This document shows, piece after piece, positions 4,931-5,535 of a stretch of DNA of 5,535 bases. A program made the position numbers and the translations under genes. The stretch comes from Candidatus Omnitrophota bacterium (GTDB lineage Bacteria; Omnitrophota; Gorgyraeia; Tantalellales; Tantalellaceae). Below the pieces are notes generated by a model that worked only from the letters and a program-made list of their open reading frames with translations, was not told where the DNA came from and made no database searches. Position 1 is the first letter of the stretch; each line of letters opens with the position of its first letter. Location: NCBI GenBank assembly GCA_028717825.1, contig JAQUNB010000102.1, positions 1 through 5,535 of the forward strand, read 5' to 3'.

Positions 4931-5535
4931 TTACAAACTCGTCGGATGGATTATTACACCTCTAACCGCGCTCGCCGCAGCCACTGCTGGGTTCGCTAAA
5001 TAGACTTGGCTTTTTGGGTGCCCCATCCTTCCTACAAAATTTCGGTTTGTAGTGGCTATCGCAACTTCTCCTTCGGCAAGGATACCCATATGCCCACCGA
5101 GACACGGCCCACAGTTCGGAGTACAAAAAACTCCGCCCGCGCGCACAATAGTATCGGCATATCCCAACTTCACGGCCTCAAGATAGATGGCTTGTGTCGC
5201 CGGAATCACAACAAGACGCACGTTGGAATGAACTTTCCTGTTCTTTAGTATTGCGGCCGCCGATTTGAGGTCGCTTATCCTCCCGTTCGTGCACGAGCCT
5301 ATTACCACTTGATCTATTTTTACGTTTTTGTATTCACTCACGGGTTTGCCGTTTGACGGCAGGTTTGGCGCAGCCACGAACGGCTCTAGTTTCGAAATAT
5401 TATACTCACGCACAGATGAATATACGGCGTCATCATCGCTTTTATATATTTTGTAAGATTTTTTCGGTGGTTTATATTTATGTATAGCCGCTTTTATATA
5501 TCTCTCGGTAACTTTATCCGCCGGTATAATGCCGT
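4931..5535 (-). CDS. leuC: 3-isopropylmalate dehydratase, large subunit (C-terminal part)
   Basis: The frame stays open to the right edge, so about 201 C-terminal residues are visible and the start is outside the window. LeuC carries the [4Fe-4S] cluster of isopropylmalate isomerase. The three cluster cysteines are present: GSCTNGR (Cys codon at 5291-5293) and, 60 and 63 residues later, both cysteines of CGPCLGGHMG (codons at 5111-5113 and 5102-5104). NFVGRMGHPKSQVYLANPAVAAASAVRG near the C-terminus is the substrate-binding end typical of the family. The compact spacing and ending fit the roughly 420-aa archaeal-type LeuC rather than the longer E. coli form, matching the short LeuD. A GTG at 5411-5413 could be mistaken for a start, but the upstream residues (GIIPADKVTERYIKAAI at the edge) are ordinary LeuC sequence in the same frame. 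Confidence 0.95.
   Translation of the reverse strand, partial: GIIPADKVTERYIKAAIHKYKPPKKSYKIYKSDDDAVYSSVREYNISKLEPFVAAPNLPSNGKPVSEYKNVKIDQVVIGSCTNGRISDLKSAAAILKNRKVHSNVRLVVIPATQAIYLEAVKLGYADTIVRAGGVFCTPNCGPCLGGHMGILAEGEVAIATTNRNFVGRMGHPKSQVYLANPAVAAASAVRGVIIHPTSL

Noticed and set aside
4931..5413. A complete 160-aa gene starting at GTG 5413
   Set aside because: The frame continues upstream to the window edge with normal LeuC sequence, and the visible part is only the C-terminal portion of the enzyme.

Overview
The window is from a bacterium. Almost everything in it reads on the minus strand, so gene order runs from high to low coordinates. It joins two conserved housekeeping neighbourhoods: leuC (partial), leuD, leuB, asd, truA, then rplM and rpsI (only its first 16 codons). 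A short accessory cassette sits between truA and rplM. The protein style suggests an uncultivated lineage such as Candidatus Omnitrophota or a deltaproteobacterium-like group: short archaeal-type LeuC/LeuD, a LeuB resembling the actinobacterial subgroup, and many Lys, Ile and Asn residues. This placement is an inference from memory of such genomes and is not proven by the window.

Right part (2230-5535): amino-acid biosynthesis. LeuC and LeuD are the two subunits of isopropylmalate isomerase, LeuB carries out the next, oxidative step of leucine synthesis, and Asd makes aspartate semialdehyde for the lysine/diaminopimelate, threonine and methionine branches. leuD and leuB are 9 nt apart, with the leuB ribosome-binding site abutting the leuD stop. 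The other gaps are 42 to 61 nt, which fits one transcript.

Middle (1414-2229): truA, tRNA pseudouridine synthase. It is separated from asd by an 81-nt gap filled mostly by two facing arrays of degenerate 7-bp repeats. Similar 7-bp periodic sequence lies between leuC and leuD and, more weakly, downstream of truA.

Cassette (770-1257): a 69-aa AbrB/MazE-type DNA-binding protein and a 59-aa, strongly basic protein of unknown function, each with a clear Shine-Dalgarno sequence. They are driven by a near-consensus sigma-70 promoter (TTGACA, 17 nt, TATACT). A palindrome covers the -35, and direct repeats at exactly 11-bp spacing run through the -10 and the start site, which looks like an autoregulatory operator.

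Left part (1-645): rplM and rpsI (ribosomal proteins L13 and S9) with their own promoter and a leader of about 100 nt that can form a GC-rich stem. I see no rRNA, tRNA, CRISPR array, transposase or convincing intrinsic terminator.
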